Shown here: positions 46,238 through 59,000 of the stretch, piece by piece | Layout of the letters: every line of letters begins with the position of its first letter | Numbering within the stretch: position 1 is the stretch's first letter | Assembly: GCA_946807835.1 (NCBI GenBank) | Contig: OX327683.1 | Span: forward strand, 11,103,001-11,167,000 | Length of the DNA stretch: 64,000 bases | Source: Ailanthus altissimus | Lineage: Eukaryota; Streptophyta; Magnoliopsida; Sapindales; Simaroubaceae | Reading direction: 5' to 3' | The notes under the pieces: generated by a model | Seen by the model: only the letters and a program-made list of their open reading frames with translations | Database searches by the model: none | What the model was told of the DNA's origin: nothing | Position numbers and translations under genes: made by a program

Positions 46238-48352
46238 TTATTATTTAAGAAAGTCCTATCTAATAAACAGTTCTAATTAATACCCTTCGTAGGGAGCTCA
46301 TAAAGTTTGAAACAAGGTATTAATATACCTTACTATAGGACCAATAATAGAGACCACGAGCCTTATGCCTAAAGTCCTCTCCGACTTAATATTTTTAATT
46401 CATATAGTTTTAATTTTTAATATACCAATTAATTTTTATAAAATAAAGTTGTACTCATTGATATCTAATTTTATCTTATAAAATAATTAATAAGGCACTT
46501 CAAATTAAAAAATTAATATAATATTAAAATTATGACTATAATCATGTTTTAATCTCATTAGAACTTTAATATCATACAAAGATGATATATTTTACATATG
46601 GACATGTGAAGGTGGCACCCTTAATCTAAATGATATGTTATTTATCCAATCAATTAATTAGATAATAAATAACTCATAATTCATAATTTTTCCTTAGAAG
46701 AAAAATATTAAAACTAAGCCTAAATTCTTCAAAGTCCTCAAGGAAGTCAACTTGAGCTTTTCCATAATATCCATCTCCACTTACTTGTCTCATTTTGTCT
46801 CCTTTTATGGGCTAGGTATTTTAGTTTTTTTAATTATCTTTGGTAAATTTATTTTTAAAAAAAGTGCATTTTTTTAGACTTTAAAATCTTATTGGGCCTC
46901 CTTAAAACAAAATTATTAAAAATAGTTTTAAACCCAATAATTTTATTGAAATAGTCCAAATAAAATTTTATAAAATTTTAACCAAAGTTAAAAAGTGTTT
47001 GGGCTAATTTTGAATTTGTAAAAGTCTAAAAAAAAAATAGTCCGCAAACAAATTTAGGTCAAAATTGAGACCTAATTTTTTCTAGCCAAACCATAATTAC
47101 CCAAAATATTGATTCTATTTAGGGTTATTTGTAAAAATACACAAGCCTTTCTAGCCAAAAACAAAATTAGCAAAAGTTAGACGGGTTGAGTAATAAAAGC
47201 CAATTCTATTAGGGTTTATTTGCACAATCAAACCTTTTAGGGTTTATTTATAAAATATACAAACTATCTTGGCTAAAACAGAATTATCTTAAACTAGAAA
47301 GGGCATGTTAGATGTTTGCTAGATGAAATCCCTAATTCCATCTTTTTCATCCCTGTGTAACATCCATCCACTGCCCCGCCTAATAGTCGTTGACCGCTGC
47401 CTATGCTTCCAGCTACTAATTGTCACCTTAGAACCCAATCCAACCACTACCAAGTGACATAAGGACATCACTAGCTGCTATAGAAGGCTCTGGCCACCTC
47501 GCCGCCAATAGTCGCAAGTTAAATAATGCTCAACAAGCTTATTCGCGTGGGACTGTGCCACTTTGCCTTGTGTCGCCACTTTCTACTACAGTAGATGGTA
47601 GTTTGGACTTGCTAAAGTTTATAGAAACCACCATAGACCAACACGTTCTTCCACGTGCTGCCGCTAACTTCTCTAGAAAATGGTCTCCTTACTGGTTGTT
47701 ATTTTTTTTTCTCTTTTTTTAAAATAATAATTAAAAAAAAATTAATTCTTAAAACCTTGGCTTACAAGAAATCTAAGAATATAGAGAAATTAATTAACAT
47801 AAAAAATTGTGATATTATTTCATCACTCCTTTTGTTACAATTCAAAAAAAACAAATACAAACAAATATCTAACTATAAATTATTCTTATAGGCATAATCA
47901 TTCATTATATAATTAATAAAAATAATAAATATAGACTAAATTATGCAATTGGTGCTACAAGTACAATTATTGCTCTACATAAAAAATAAATTATACATAT
48001 AATATGAAACAAGGTGAATATAATATCAATTGTTGGCATAAATTTTTTTTTGTTTAATAAAATAAATAGAGCAGAAGCTATATTGTTTTGTTCATAATCA
48101 TATGTATAGGGACAGAAGATTACCTTAATTCTTTGCTTTGATAAACTTGGATTGAATGACTTTAATCTTCTCTACTATTCTAAATCTTCAAACTCACACG
48201 TGTGTGCACGTAGATCTTCCTTTAATTTTTAAACTCACTCATACTAGAAACTGAAAGAAGAGGAGTAGTTTAATTTTCTTTCTACATAAGAATATGTAAA
48301 AAGAATTATTCTTATCGTTCTTCTGCTATTACTCCCAACCTCCTTTATATAG
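46238..48352. other. AT-rich interval with a GC-richer patch, no gene
   Basis: Repeated text of about 95-bp spacing occurs at 47110-47285 (TATT(T)AGGGTT(T)ATTTG three times). 47340-47690 is GC-richer (for example CACTGCCCCGCC, CACCTCGCCGCC, CGTGCTGCCGC) and resembles the patch at 13.02-13.74 kb in texture. I see no recognisable protein or RNA gene. Confidence 0.3.
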
Positions 48353-48814
48353 TGTCACGGGCCGAGCGCTTGCCATTGACCTAAAAGACTAACCTGTTAA
48401 ATAATGTTTCGTACTACCTATATATATATATCAAAGATCCACCTAAATTTTATTCGATGTAGGACAAGACATTCTCTTCCACCCAATCACGTGACTTCCT
48501 TGTCATGGTCTGGCCCAAACTCAGGGGCCAACCGAACCTACATTACCTATCCATAAGAGCCATAGGGACCCACTACCCACGTGACAGTCTCTATTGGGGC
48601 TCAAGACATAGGATTTTCAAGGTTTACGAGCCTAGATTTTTAGGGCTCACTTGGCTCGTGATGCCCATCCCTACTTTTTTAAGAGACCTACATTTTACGT
48701 GACAATCTCCATTGGATAATTTTAGGGCAGATATATATGAATGAGAATTTGAGTCTGCTCTGATACCCCTTGCCACGGGCTGCATGCTTGCCATTGATCT
48801 AAACGACTAGCATA
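48353..48814 (-). mobile_element. TRIM-like miniature LTR retrotransposon
   Basis: Read on the minus strand: partial 5' LTR 48771-48814, primer site GGGTATCAGAGC at about 48757-48768, a short internal region without coding, polypurine tract GGGTGGAAGAGAA at 48472-48484, and 3' LTR 48353-48471 (119 bp, TGTCTTGTCC to CCCGTGACA). The two LTRs share about 43 bp ending in the CGGCCCGTGACA/CAGCCCGTGGCA block; the 5' LTR is truncated. The small size and absence of genes define a TRIM. Such elements depend on proteins of other retrotransposons. Confidence 0.72.
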
Positions 48815-49293
48815 GAGCATCGAGATCAAAAGCAACATCTTTAAGATCCTTAGGGTCTGTTCTTGAAACCTTGCAAGAAACGGTGACTATGGCATAAAAA
48901 ACATTCACCATTAGAAGAGAAGACAAAAAAGGAAAGCAGAAAGAATCTAATTGAAAAAAGGACATCCATAGCTAATTTGAGAAAAAAGAAAAAGAGGAAA
49001 CTTTTCTTAAACAAAGAGGGAAAGACAATAAAATGAGAGCATTTTTCTCTCGTACCTTACTTGAATTTTTTATTTATATTTTAATTCTTTAATTTATAGT
49101 GGTGAATGTACTTGCTTTCATAAAGCTGTAACTATGTTAGATATCATAAAAGTTACCTAAAACTAGTATTGGTAATTTGGTTATTGTAATAGTAGTCATT
49201 TTGTTTAAAATACTAAAACTAGTTTATATAAAAATAAACATGTGAATAGTATTTTATAGAAAGAAACAATTAATAAAAGTGGGTTCGAAAAGT
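48815..49293. other. Interval with no recognised feature
   Basis: Purine-rich near 48900-49030 (many GAAAA and AGAGG words), otherwise AT-rich. No gene seen. Confidence 0.3.
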
Positions 49294-49736
49294 TGAAAAA
49301 CTAAATATTGCAAAGAATGTTTCTGAATTTTGTTTTGTATATGAAATCAATGTAATGGTTCTAATCTTACAATGACCTTAAAGTTAGTTTATATACAATG
49401 TAAAAATGCATTTTCCTTGTTGTGCACACAACAAACACAACCTTATTGTGAAGCTATCATCTTGTATTGGAATTGATCTTAAGCATTTGATTGACCATAG
49501 TTGTACCATCGTCCCTTAGATCTTGTCAGTCAGCTATGACACCTCATTCAGCTATGCCTTTTACTATTGAGCCATTTTTATAGTAGTAGATCTTGGTATA
49601 ACTACAATTGGCAAAGTTACAACTATAACTTTGCCCTGTCAGTTGTCTTCTTATATCAAGTGTGGAGTCTGGTGGGCTTAGGGTTTGTGGATGATTGCTT
49701 GAGCTTATTTGTTACACCAATTCGGCTACTTTGACA
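49294..49736 (-). repeat. Ale-like element (minus) 3' LTR
   Basis: 443 bp, on the plus strand TGAAAAACTAAATATTG to GGCTACTTTGACA. It aligns along its whole length to 55244-55684. A TATA-like CTATAAAAATGG lies near 49573 on the minus strand. Confidence 0.88.
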
Positions 49737-50131
49737 TTCTTTTTCAAGCTAAAGGTCTTTTGGAAGACATTTAGATTGCTTATTAAGTAATCAAATCTGT
49801 CAAAGCTTAATATCTTGGTTAGGATGTCTGCTGGTTGCCTCAAGCTTAGAATGAATTCAATTTATAATTCCCCTTTGTAAACCTTGTCCCTTATGAAGTG
49901 AATGTCAATTTTAATGTATTTGGTCCTTGTAAGGTAAATTAGAATTGAAGCAAGGGATGCAACACTTGTGTTATTTATCTATATCATTGATGTTCTACTG
50001 ATTTTGAGCCCTAGTTCTTGAATGAGAGACATTATCCAATTGATCTCTGTACTTGCATTAGCTAAAGGGCTACTCATGAACTAGCTTAACTTATTTATAA
50101 CAAATGCTAGTTCAGGCCTAGTGAGGGTAGC

Positions 50132-51514
50132 TGATGCGATATTTCTATATCTTATAATTAAGTGCAAGTATACACTATCGTATGCAAGTAATAAAGAGAC
50201 TAAATAAGTCGGATGTCGAACCCACAGGGATAATTTCTTCTTTTTAACTAATTACTAAAATTATATCTTCCTAATAATTATTCAGATAAATAAAAATCTA
50301 AGAATTACTATAGAAAATATAAAGGCAAAAACACAATGCAAAAAGATTTAAGTGATAGTAATATAGAGAAAACCTAGGATTAATACTATCCCTCAATATG
50401 CTTTTTAATGATTAATCTTCTAATATTTAACTCACTTAGTCTTTCTTATTGATCAAGACACTAATGTATTCACAAGCCTCTTCCAAGGTCCTGCAAGTAT
50501 ACCTTAGTTTACCAAATACCTATATTCCTATGGTACTTGTAGCAAACTAAAGATTAGGTCTTATTGATCATACATGTCAATTAGGTATATTCCTATCCTA
50601 AATTGAAACTTGCATATGCAACATTGAATGTTACTCTACAATCATGCATCAAATTACTTAGGTATAAATATTATGATTCCTCTTTCGAGTTTATCAATAA
50701 TATTACCAACTCATTCACCATATATTGGCCAGATATATTGAAGCATTAAAATCAAGTAATTTCAATATCAAAGAACTAAGTTTATTAAATATTCTAAAGA
50801 TATGGCAATTAAGCACACATATTGAGTTCAAGTATTAACCCTAGAAAATAAGTTTAGCTCATGGCTACAAGAGAACAGCAGTAAAAATAATAATAAATCA
50901 TGATACAATCAATAGCAAACTGATATAGACGTCGAATTGCTCTTAATTGCGCTGCCTAAGATCTCTTGATGCCGAAGAACGCCTTGAATCTCTCTCTAAA
51001 ATTACCTCAATTAAACTTCTATTGCTCTTAAAGACTCGTGCTCTGTATTCTTGGTGCTCTTGGGTCGTCTTGGATTCATTCCTAAAGGCTAGGAACGAAT
51101 GGCTTTTTCATAGGGATTGATATGAGCTTGAAAATCTCAATTCTCGTTGGACTAGGACTCGCGCTACCGCTGGGCGCTATGCAGTTTTCGCTGGGGCGGC
51201 GCATGAAAAAGGCTTCACCGCTGAAGCGGTGGAATGATGGCGCTGGGGCGCTGTCTAGTCGCTAGAGCGGTAAAGGTTTGGCGCTGAGGCACCAGATTCG
51301 GCTTAAACAGGTCATTTTTTTTAATTTCAATCACTATTCTAGCGCTGGGGCGGTAATACTCGTGGCGCTGGGGCTATGGACACATACTTTAAAAACTTTG
51401 CATTTTAGTCCCTATAAATAACAATAAAGCACATAAATAACCATCTATTCTCATAAAATAATAAAATATCAAAATAAAAACATAAGAAAATATATGACAA
51501 TTTTACCCTTATCA
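50132..51514 (-). mobile_element. Solo Athila-like LTR nested in the copia pol
   Basis: 1383 bp with TG...CA ends and a perfect 5-bp duplication GTAGC at 50127-50131 and 51515-51519. Its removal, with one GTAGC, rejoins LYYAT and LTRPEL of the copia RT in frame. On the minus strand it starts TGATAAGGGTAAAATTG and ends AATATCGCATCA. It is homologous to the LTRs at 16.3-17.56 and 25.15-26.47 kb. It carries the largest GC-rich island (51168-51372). Confidence 0.9.
51168..51372. repeat. GC-rich GCGCTG-type island in a gypsy LTR
   Basis: Contains repeated words such as GCTGGGGCGGCGC, TGGCGCTGGGGCGCTG, AGCGCTGGGGCGGT and GTGGCGCTGGGGC. On the minus strand it lies within the 5' part of the solo LTR. 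The surrounding LTR is AT-rich. Confidence 0.75.
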
Positions 51515-53076
51515 GTAGCATAATATAAACTTCCAACAACACTTCTGTAAAGTGTTGGTTTATTGAATGGTTTTCCATCTTGCTTGGTTAGTTTGCTCCT
51601 TGTACTTCAAGAGGTATAACTTTCATTACAATCTATTATATTGGTTTTGCTCAAGAGGCCTCTAATATACTTGGTTTAAGATATGAAGATTGAATTGTTT
51701 GATTTGCTTACTTCAATACTAAGGACGAAATTCATATCCCTAAAATCTTTTAATGCAAAACTTAAGCTTAATTTATTTATTAGCTCGTGAATTGCATCAT
51801 TATTGCTTCCTTCACTATGATGTCATCTACATAGATTAATAATATTGTTATGTCCTATTTTTCCCTCTTCATGAACAAAGATGAATATGATTTTGTCCCT
51901 GTGAATCCCCAACTGATAAGTTAATCTTTTAATTTGTCAAGCCATGCCTAGAAGCATGTTTGAAGACATAGAGTGCCTTTTTTAGTTTGCATATGAAACT
52001 TGGTCTTTCTGTATCTGCATAACCTTCAGGTTGATGCATATATACTTCCTTTATTAGCTCACCATTGATGAATGCATTATTTATGTCTACCTATGTTAAC
52101 TTCCACTTATTCATCAAGACTAAGGTCTACAATTCTAATTGTGCAGGGTTTCACTACTGAACTAAATGTCTTATTGAAGTCTAGTCTAGGGGTTTGATGA
52201 AACTCCTTTACCACAATTCTGCGTTGTGTTTTACCTTGAATATCCATTTGTTCCCTACAACTCTTATTTATGGTGTGTAAGGAACAAGGGTCCAGTTTTG
52301 GTTCTTCATCAGGGCATTATATTATTCATCTATAGTATTTTTCCAATATTCTTTATTGAGAGCATCAACTATAGATTCTGGTACAGTAAGAGAATTTTCA
52401 CTCAAGTTCACGTAGACTTTAGGTTTATATATCCCAGCCTTTGACCTTGTAGTTATAAGATCATAAGATCAATGGATTATGTGTTTTGGGTTGGTTGTGT
52501 GATTTCTGTGTGTATTTTATCTCTAGTGTTTTCTTAAGTGTTCAGGTGAGTGGAATTTTATGGTTCTTGGAGTTGAGAGATCTCAAGTGAACATGTGTTT
52601 CTTGTTGATTTTCCTAAAGGTTGATCAATACAAGTTACACTTGATAGGTTATTACATGACTCAAGTGGATTTTTCAAGTAAATGAACTGATGACTCAATG
52701 TGTTGATCTCAGAAGGAGTATTCTGTTCTCTTATTTTAAAATCTTAACTTAACTGGAAAGGAAAAGAGTTTTATTTGAATATTACATGCCTTCCCATGTA
52801 TATTCTTCTTGATGAATGTAAGTATACATATCCTTTGTGTTTAGAACTATATTTTAGAAAGATACCATTTGATGCATGGAAGTTAAACTTATTTTGTTGT
52901 ATGGTCTTAAAAAGGGCCAACACTCACATCCAAAAGTTTTGATTAGAATGTAATCTGGTGAGTGTTAAAAGAGTCTTTTATAAGGTGACTAGTTGTTCAC
53001 TTTTCTTGATTGAAATATTTATGAGGTAGGTAGCAGTATGGATTGCTTTCCACTAGTATCCAAGAGGCATACTTGC

Positions 53077-54209
53077 CTATGTAAGTAATGTAAGGGTTAT
53101 TTCAGTCAAGTGCCTCTTCTTTCTTTCTACCTTTCTACTTTGGTGATGTATGTATAGGAAAAAGTATCTCTGATTGATTCCTTCAGTTTTTAAGTATGTC
53201 GTAAAAGCCTTGAATTCTTTCCTCATATCATTGTGAATGGTTTTTATTTTGTGTTCAGTGAGTCTTCCCACTTGTGTTTTGTAGTTAATGAATGTGTTTA
53301 AAGTTTTTAATTTGCTATTAAAAGGGTAAATCCAAGTTTAACTTGTGTAGTCATCAACCACTGCCATGTAATATTTGCAGCCTTTATTAGGTGGAATTAA
53401 GGCAGGTCCCTATAAATCTATGTGTATTAGTTCAAGTGGTCTCTTTGTTTTGATTTCTATTTCTTTAAAGGTTAACTTATGCATTTTTCCAAGTTGACAT
53501 GCTGAACAGAAAAGTAGTTCAAGAATTGTAGTGCTTTTATTTATATTTTTAAAGAGATATTTACATTTAGTCATTATGTCCTTGAGAACCAATACATGTA
53601 GATGTCATAGTCCTATGTAGTAGTTCTACTCCATGATTTGATCTCAAGGAATTATTTTTCATCTCTTAATTTAACTCTAAACCTTAGGACTGACTCTTGC
53701 TAGAAACATTAAGGCAAAATAAAATACATTGACACTAGACTAGTTGAGATTGTTAAGACATTTGTTGAAGACTTTAATGTTAGACTTGACTCGGACTGAC
53801 TTGAAGACTTGGTTAAATACCGTAACTTGTAAAGACCACCTCTAACCACTCCTAGAAGCATCACATTCCTTTATTTTGGGTCATTCAAAATGCATTTAGA
53901 TTGGTTAAATTCTATCACAACATTGTTGTCATGTGTTAATTTAGAAATGGTAATGAGATTTTTGGTTATGCTAGGAACAATTAGTATCAAATTTAAAACT
54001 AATTGTTTGGTGTGTGAGTTATGTTGAATAGATAATTTGGTGCAACAAGTGTCTATTATAATAAGGTTTTGATCATTACCTATTGCAAATTCTTTGTTTC
54101 CCTTGTATTTGTTATTGATGGTGACATGATTGAGGTTGTTTGTCACATGGTTAGTAGCCCTACTATCAACGTACCAAGTTCCACCATCTTTATTTCCAGC
54201 TGCTACCAT
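53077..54209 (-). pseudogene. Ale-like protease and integrase
   Basis: The protease at 53871-54209 reads WYVDSRATNHVT, where the Gly of D-S-G is Arg. Downstream the pre-integrase piece contains ILIVPSITKNLITISKLTHD. Integrase is seen at 53410-53592 (FCSACQLGKMHKL of the HHCC domain, LELIHIDL at the start of the core) and 53077-53271 (GRLTEHKIKTIHNDMRKEFK and a piece with HHQSRKVERKKRHL). The remaining pieces are frameshifted. Confidence 0.85.
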
Positions 54210-54259
54210 ATAGGCCTTCTTTGATTAATTTTTGTTGTTCACTTTTAGCACAAAATCCT

Positions 54260-55060
54260 TTTTAAACATATGCTAGCAATCAGTTACAATGTGTTCGGGC
54301 TTGAAAAAAAATTGATACACTTCATTAGTGGCTGCGTTTGTTGTCTCTTAAGGTTTTGATTTTGGTTGAGCATTTGCACGATAGGTGTAGTTACCATATA
54401 GCGCATTGCTTGCTATCATTTGGTTGTGAAAGTAGTTGCCTTTCATCTTTCTGTGCCATTGTTTCTTCTTACTTCAATTTGATTGAGCATAATTTGCATT
54501 AAATTTAATTTGTGGGTTCATAAAGATCCTCGACAACATTTTGCTGAAGTCTGTATTCCTAGTTAAGCAGAAGAGCATGCACTTCAGCTAGTGGAAGCTT
54601 GTCACTCTTGGAGGTGACATTCGCATATACTAGGTCATATGCATTTCTCAGGCCACCTAGAATGTAATCCATCAACTCACTATCTGCAACTGCACATCTA
54701 GCACACTTGAGTGCTTCTACAAGACCCTTCATTTTAATGTAATACTAATAGATGGTTACAGAGCCCCTTTGGTGGTCCGAATGAGGTTTTTAATGTGAAT
54801 GAGTCTAACCTTCAAATATAAAGCAAAAAGGCACTTAAGTGTTGACCAGAGTTGGAATAAGCTTGAGCACTCAATGACTACTCCAAGTATTGCTTTAAAA
54901 AGTGATGATAGAAGCAAACTTATCAGGTTTTGGTCTTGTTTGAGCCAAATGTTGAACTTGGGATTTTTAGTGGTGATGATGGTGTTATCTTCATCTACTA
55001 TGATATTTTGTTGTTTGGGGCATGGTCTGCACCAATCAATGAACCTCATCAATCAACTTC
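54260..55060 (-). pseudogene. Ale-like gag
   Basis: The main piece, 54756-55052, encodes NPKFNIWLKQDQNLISLLLS and LFQLWSTLKCLFALYLKVRL, which is the copia gag domain. A zinc-knuckle remnant follows near 54290-54325 (KPEHIVTDC in a shifted frame), with the first half altered. Several stops. Confidence 0.82.
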
Positions 55061-55243
55061 CTCTTATGCTAGGAAGAAATTGTGATTTTTATAAGAGATA
55101 GTTTGTGTTGGTGAACTTGATGAGTGTAGAGAAAATGAAGGAACTTGTTGGCATGCTACTTTGCTAGATTTGGTTGGTAGGATTTAGTGATGTGTTTTGG
55201 ATAGTTGAGCTTGATGCCATTTCAATGACTCTGATACTAAAAT

Positions 55244-55684
55244 TGAAAAACTGAAGATTGCAAAGAATGTTTTTGAATTCTGTATTGCTTATAAAATCAA
55301 TGAAATAGTCCTAATCTTACAATGACCTTAAAGTTAGTTTATATACGATGAAAAAATGCAATTTTCTTGTTGTACACATAACAAATATAACCCTATTGTT
55401 AAGCTATCATCTTGTATTGGAATTAATCTTAACCATTCGATCAACTATGGTTGTACCATTATTCCTCAAATCCTGCCAACTAGTTACAACACCTCCCTCA
55501 ACTGTGCCTTTTGCTGCTAAGCCATTTTTATAGCAGCAGTTCTGGTATAACTACAATCAACAAAGTTACAGCTGTAACTTTGCCCTGTCAGTTGTCTTCT
55601 TGTATCAAGAGTAAAGTCTGGTGAGCTGAGGTTTGTGGGTGATTGCTTGAGCCTATTTGTTGCACCAATTTGGCTACTTGGACA
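55244..55684 (-). repeat. Ale-like element (minus) 5' LTR
   Basis: 441 bp, partner of 49294-49736. The outer end (minus strand) starts TGTCCAAGTAGCC. Confidence 0.88.
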
Positions 55685-56123
55685 CAAAGTAGTCAACCTG
55701 ATCACATTTTGGTTTAAATATTAGTTAATATTTAAACTAAGCAAGCTAAGATTGAAAATGTACTATTCTTTATTCAAAATAGTGACTTAAAATAAATATT
55801 TAAAAAAAATAAAAAGAAAAATAAAGATATTAACATATTTACCTTAACGAAGGAAAAAGAAATCTTGATGTGGTATCCGATTGGAGGGAAGCCTGATATC
55901 ACCACCGGTAATTTGTGTGTTCATAAAGCGGTAATTGAACTTAATTGCAAATTTTCTGTAGGATCTTTTAATCTTTCTTCGAGTTCTTTCTTCATTTTCA
56001 CATCTTCGAATCTTATTCGGATTCATAACAAAACTCTGCTTCTTAAAGCTACAACTCAGTAAATCATTAATGGAATTGCTGAAGTTTTGGTATAATAATA
56101 AAGTTGACAGATAATAAGCATTT
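55685..56123. other. Unassigned interval
   Basis: AT-rich to 55840, then a more balanced stretch 55844-56062 with open frames on both strands (for example minus-strand MNTQITGGDIRLPSNRIPHQ). I do not recognise either. Similarity between the gypsy relic and its relative at 27.14 kb stops at 56124, so this is not that element's LTR. Confidence 0.25.
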
Positions 56124-56129
56124 TAACCC

Positions 56130-57180
56130 CTATGAATTTACCTTTGCCCAAATGTTTTGAATTAGTCTATTGACAGTTTCTTTGAACCTTTTAGTTCGAG
56201 CCCTTGTAATTGGACCAACTGGAACTTGAATATGTTTTGCATTCCATTTGTTAGTCCTGCCCTCATCATTCCCCTCTTCTTGAAAAGGATTTATCCTCAA
56301 ATCATCACCTACATCAAAATGACTTAAATCAGTAACATTAAAAGTGGCATTAACATTGTACTCATCTGGCAAATCCAACTCATATGCATTGTCATTGATG
56401 CACTCAAGGACTTGAAAGGGTTCATCTCCTCTTGGAAGTAACTTAGATCGCCTTTGTGCCGAAAATCTTTCTTTCCGCCTATGCAACCAAACCCAATCTC
56501 CGGGTTCAAAAATCAGCTGTTGACGCCCTTTATGAGCTTGTTTTGCGTACTATTCTATCTTTCTCTCAATGTTAAGTCTTGCTTTCTCATGTATCTGTTT
56601 AAAAAATTCAGCTTTTTTTTTCCATCTAAGTTAACACGTTCAGATAAAGGTAATGGCATTAAATCCAATAGAGTTAAAGGATTAAAACCATAAACAATTT
56701 CAAATGGTGAAAACTTAGTAGCAGAATGAATATTATGATTATAAGCAAACTCAATATATGGTAAATATTCTTTCCAAGTTTTTATGTTCTTTTAAATTAT
56801 AGCCCTCAACAAAGTAGACAAACTTCTATTTACTACTTTGGTTTGACTATGAGTTTGTGGGTGACAAGTAGTAGAAAATAATAACTTAATTTCTAACTTA
56901 TACCATAAAGTCTTTCAAAAGTAACTCAAGAACTTAGCATCTCTATTTGAAACTATTGTTCTAGGCATACCATGTAATCTTACAATTTCTCTAAAGAATA
57001 AATCGGTAACATGTGAACCATCATCAGTTTTGTGACATAGAATGAAATGTGCCATCTTAGAAAATCTATCCACAACCACAAAAATTAAATCCCTACCAAG
57101 TTTAGACCTAGGCAAACCTAACACAAAGTCCATCGAAATATCAATTTAAGACTTATTGGGAATAGGCAGTGGCATGTACA
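56130..57180 (-). pseudogene. Gypsy integrase and C-terminal tail
   Basis: Integrase core at 56915-57133 includes [13 protein letters not shown] (first catalytic Asp) and [13 protein letters not shown], where the second catalytic Asp of the usual SDRD is Asn. The C-terminal region at 56130-56486 includes ECINDNAYELDLPDEYNV and NVTDLSHFDVGDDLR. Stops interrupt the middle. Confidence 0.85.
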
Positions 57181-57449
57181 AACCATGCGGTTGCACTCAG
57201 AATTTTGCTTGCCTACATATAATACATCTACCATAAATTCTCTTAATAGCTCTTTTTATGTGTGGCTAATAGAAGTGTTCTTGCAAAATAGCTAAGGTCT
57301 TAGCGACTCTAAAGTGTCCCATTAACCCTCTACCATGAGATTTTCTTACTAACAAATCACGCAAAGAGTAATTTGGCACATACAATTTATTTTCTTGAAA
57401 CAAAAAGCCCTTGTGCCTAAAGAACTTACCTACTGTATTTTTCTCACAC

Positions 57450-59000
57450 GTTTAAAACTCCTCACAAAAATCATGGTCTAGAGGATACAATTCTTTAATA
57501 TGCTCAAAACCAAGTAATTTTGCATCAAGAGTAGAAATTAATGGATACCTTCGAGAAAATGCATCAACAATGATGTTTTCCTTACCTTGCTTGTATCGGA
57601 TGACATATGGGAATGTCTCGATGAATTCCACCCATTTTTCATTTCTCTTGTTCAACTTATGTTGGCCCTTCAAATGTTTTAAGGACTCATGATCGATGTG
57701 AATCACAAACTCCTTAGGCTAAAGGTAATGTTGCTATGTTTCTAATGCTCAAATCAATGTATACAATTATTTATCATAAGTAGGATAATTTAAGGCTGCC
57801 CTACTTAATTTCTCACTAAAATATGTTATTGGTCTTCCTCCTTGCATAAGAACTGAACCTATACAAATACTTGAAGAGTCACATTCAATTTTAAAAGTTA
57901 TAGTAAAATCAGGCAAAGCAAGTAAAGGGGCATAAGTTAATTTTTCCTTGATCCATTAGAATGCCTTTTCTTGTTCGTCTCCCCATTTGAATCCAACATT
58001 TTTTTTTATGACTTCAGTAAGCGAAGTGACGATGCTGTTAAAGTCTTTCACAAACCTCTTGTAAAAATTAGCGAGCTCATGAAAGCTACGAACATTACCT
58101 ACACTTATGGGACCCGGACATTCTTGAATCGCCCGGATCTTCTCTTCGTCAACCTATATTCCTTGTGTACTAACAACAAAATCAAGAAACACAAGCTTAT
58201 CGGTGCAAAAGGTGAACTTCTTCAAGTTTGTAAATAACTTCTCTTTTCTAAGTACATCCAAAACTAATTTTAAATGTACAGCAGGATCATCCAAATTTTT
58301 ACTATAAATGAGAGTATCATCAAAATAAACAATAACAAACCTACATATAAAAGCACGCAAGACATGGTTCATTAATCGCATAAAAGTACTTGGTGCATTA
58401 GTTAATCCAAATGGCATAACTAACCACTCATATAAGCCGTATTTCGTTTTAAAAGCAGTTTTTCATTTATCGCCCTCTTTCATTCTTATTTTATGATACC
58501 CAATCTTTAAATCAATCTTAAAAAATACACAAGCACTATGCAGCTCATCTAACATATCATCTAAACAAGGAATAGGATGACGATACTTGAGTGTTATATT
58601 ATTAATTGCTCTACAATCAATGCACATTCTCCACGATCCATCTTTTTTTAGGAACCAAAATTATTGGCATGGCGCATGGACTCATACTTTCCTTTACATA
58701 CCCCTTTTTCATCAATTCACTTACTTGCCTTTATAGCTCATTTGCCTCTCGGGATTGCTTCGATAGGCTGGTCAGTTTGGAATTGAAGCACTGGGCACGA
58801 AATTGATTTGATGTTCAATTCCTCGAATATGAGGTAAGCTATGTGGAATCTCCTCGGGAAAGACATCATCAAACTCTTGTAAAAGAGAAACAACTGAACT
58901 ATACAGAGATGAGTCAAGTTGTTTAGTGTTTAAATATGTCTCTTTGTATAAAAGTACAATCATTGGTTGGTTTAAAAATACACCTATCTTTATTTCACTC
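57450..59000 (-). pseudogene. Gypsy RT and RNase H
   Basis: RT contains [20 protein letters not shown] and an intact YFDD box at 58316-58327 ([13 protein letters not shown]). The RT start lies near 58770-59000 (FDDVFPEEIPHSLPHIRGIE and HQINFVPSA). RNase H remnant at 57452-57706 includes [11 protein letters not shown] and [17 protein letters not shown]. Frameshifts separate the pieces. Confidence 0.87.

Larger units (their letters stand above)
49760..52260 (-). pseudogene. Ale-like RT and RNase H, interrupted
   Basis: RT remnants at 51900-52260; the YVDD box is intact at 51822-51833 (LIYVDDIIV). Just downstream, PFNKPTLYRSVVGSLYYAT (51515-51600) is cut by the solo LTR and continues as LTRPELAFVINKLS at about 50085-50126. 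RNase H and the 3' tail follow to about 49760. Stops are frequent. Confidence 0.82.
49294..55684 (-). mobile_element. Ale-like copia element (minus strand)
   Basis: LTRs 49294-49736 and 55244-55684 (443 and 441 bp) enclose a minus-strand copia internal region of gag, protease, integrase, RT and RNase H. A tRNA-Met-like primer site (TTAGTATCAGAGTC on the minus strand) lies beside the right LTR at 55226-55240. AAAGT occurs at 49289-49293 and at 55686-55690, a near-perfect target duplication offset by one base. A solo Athila-like LTR (50132-51514) interrupts the pol. Its gag resembles that of the element at 36.9 kb, but the LTRs are different, so it is another family of the group. Confidence 0.88.
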
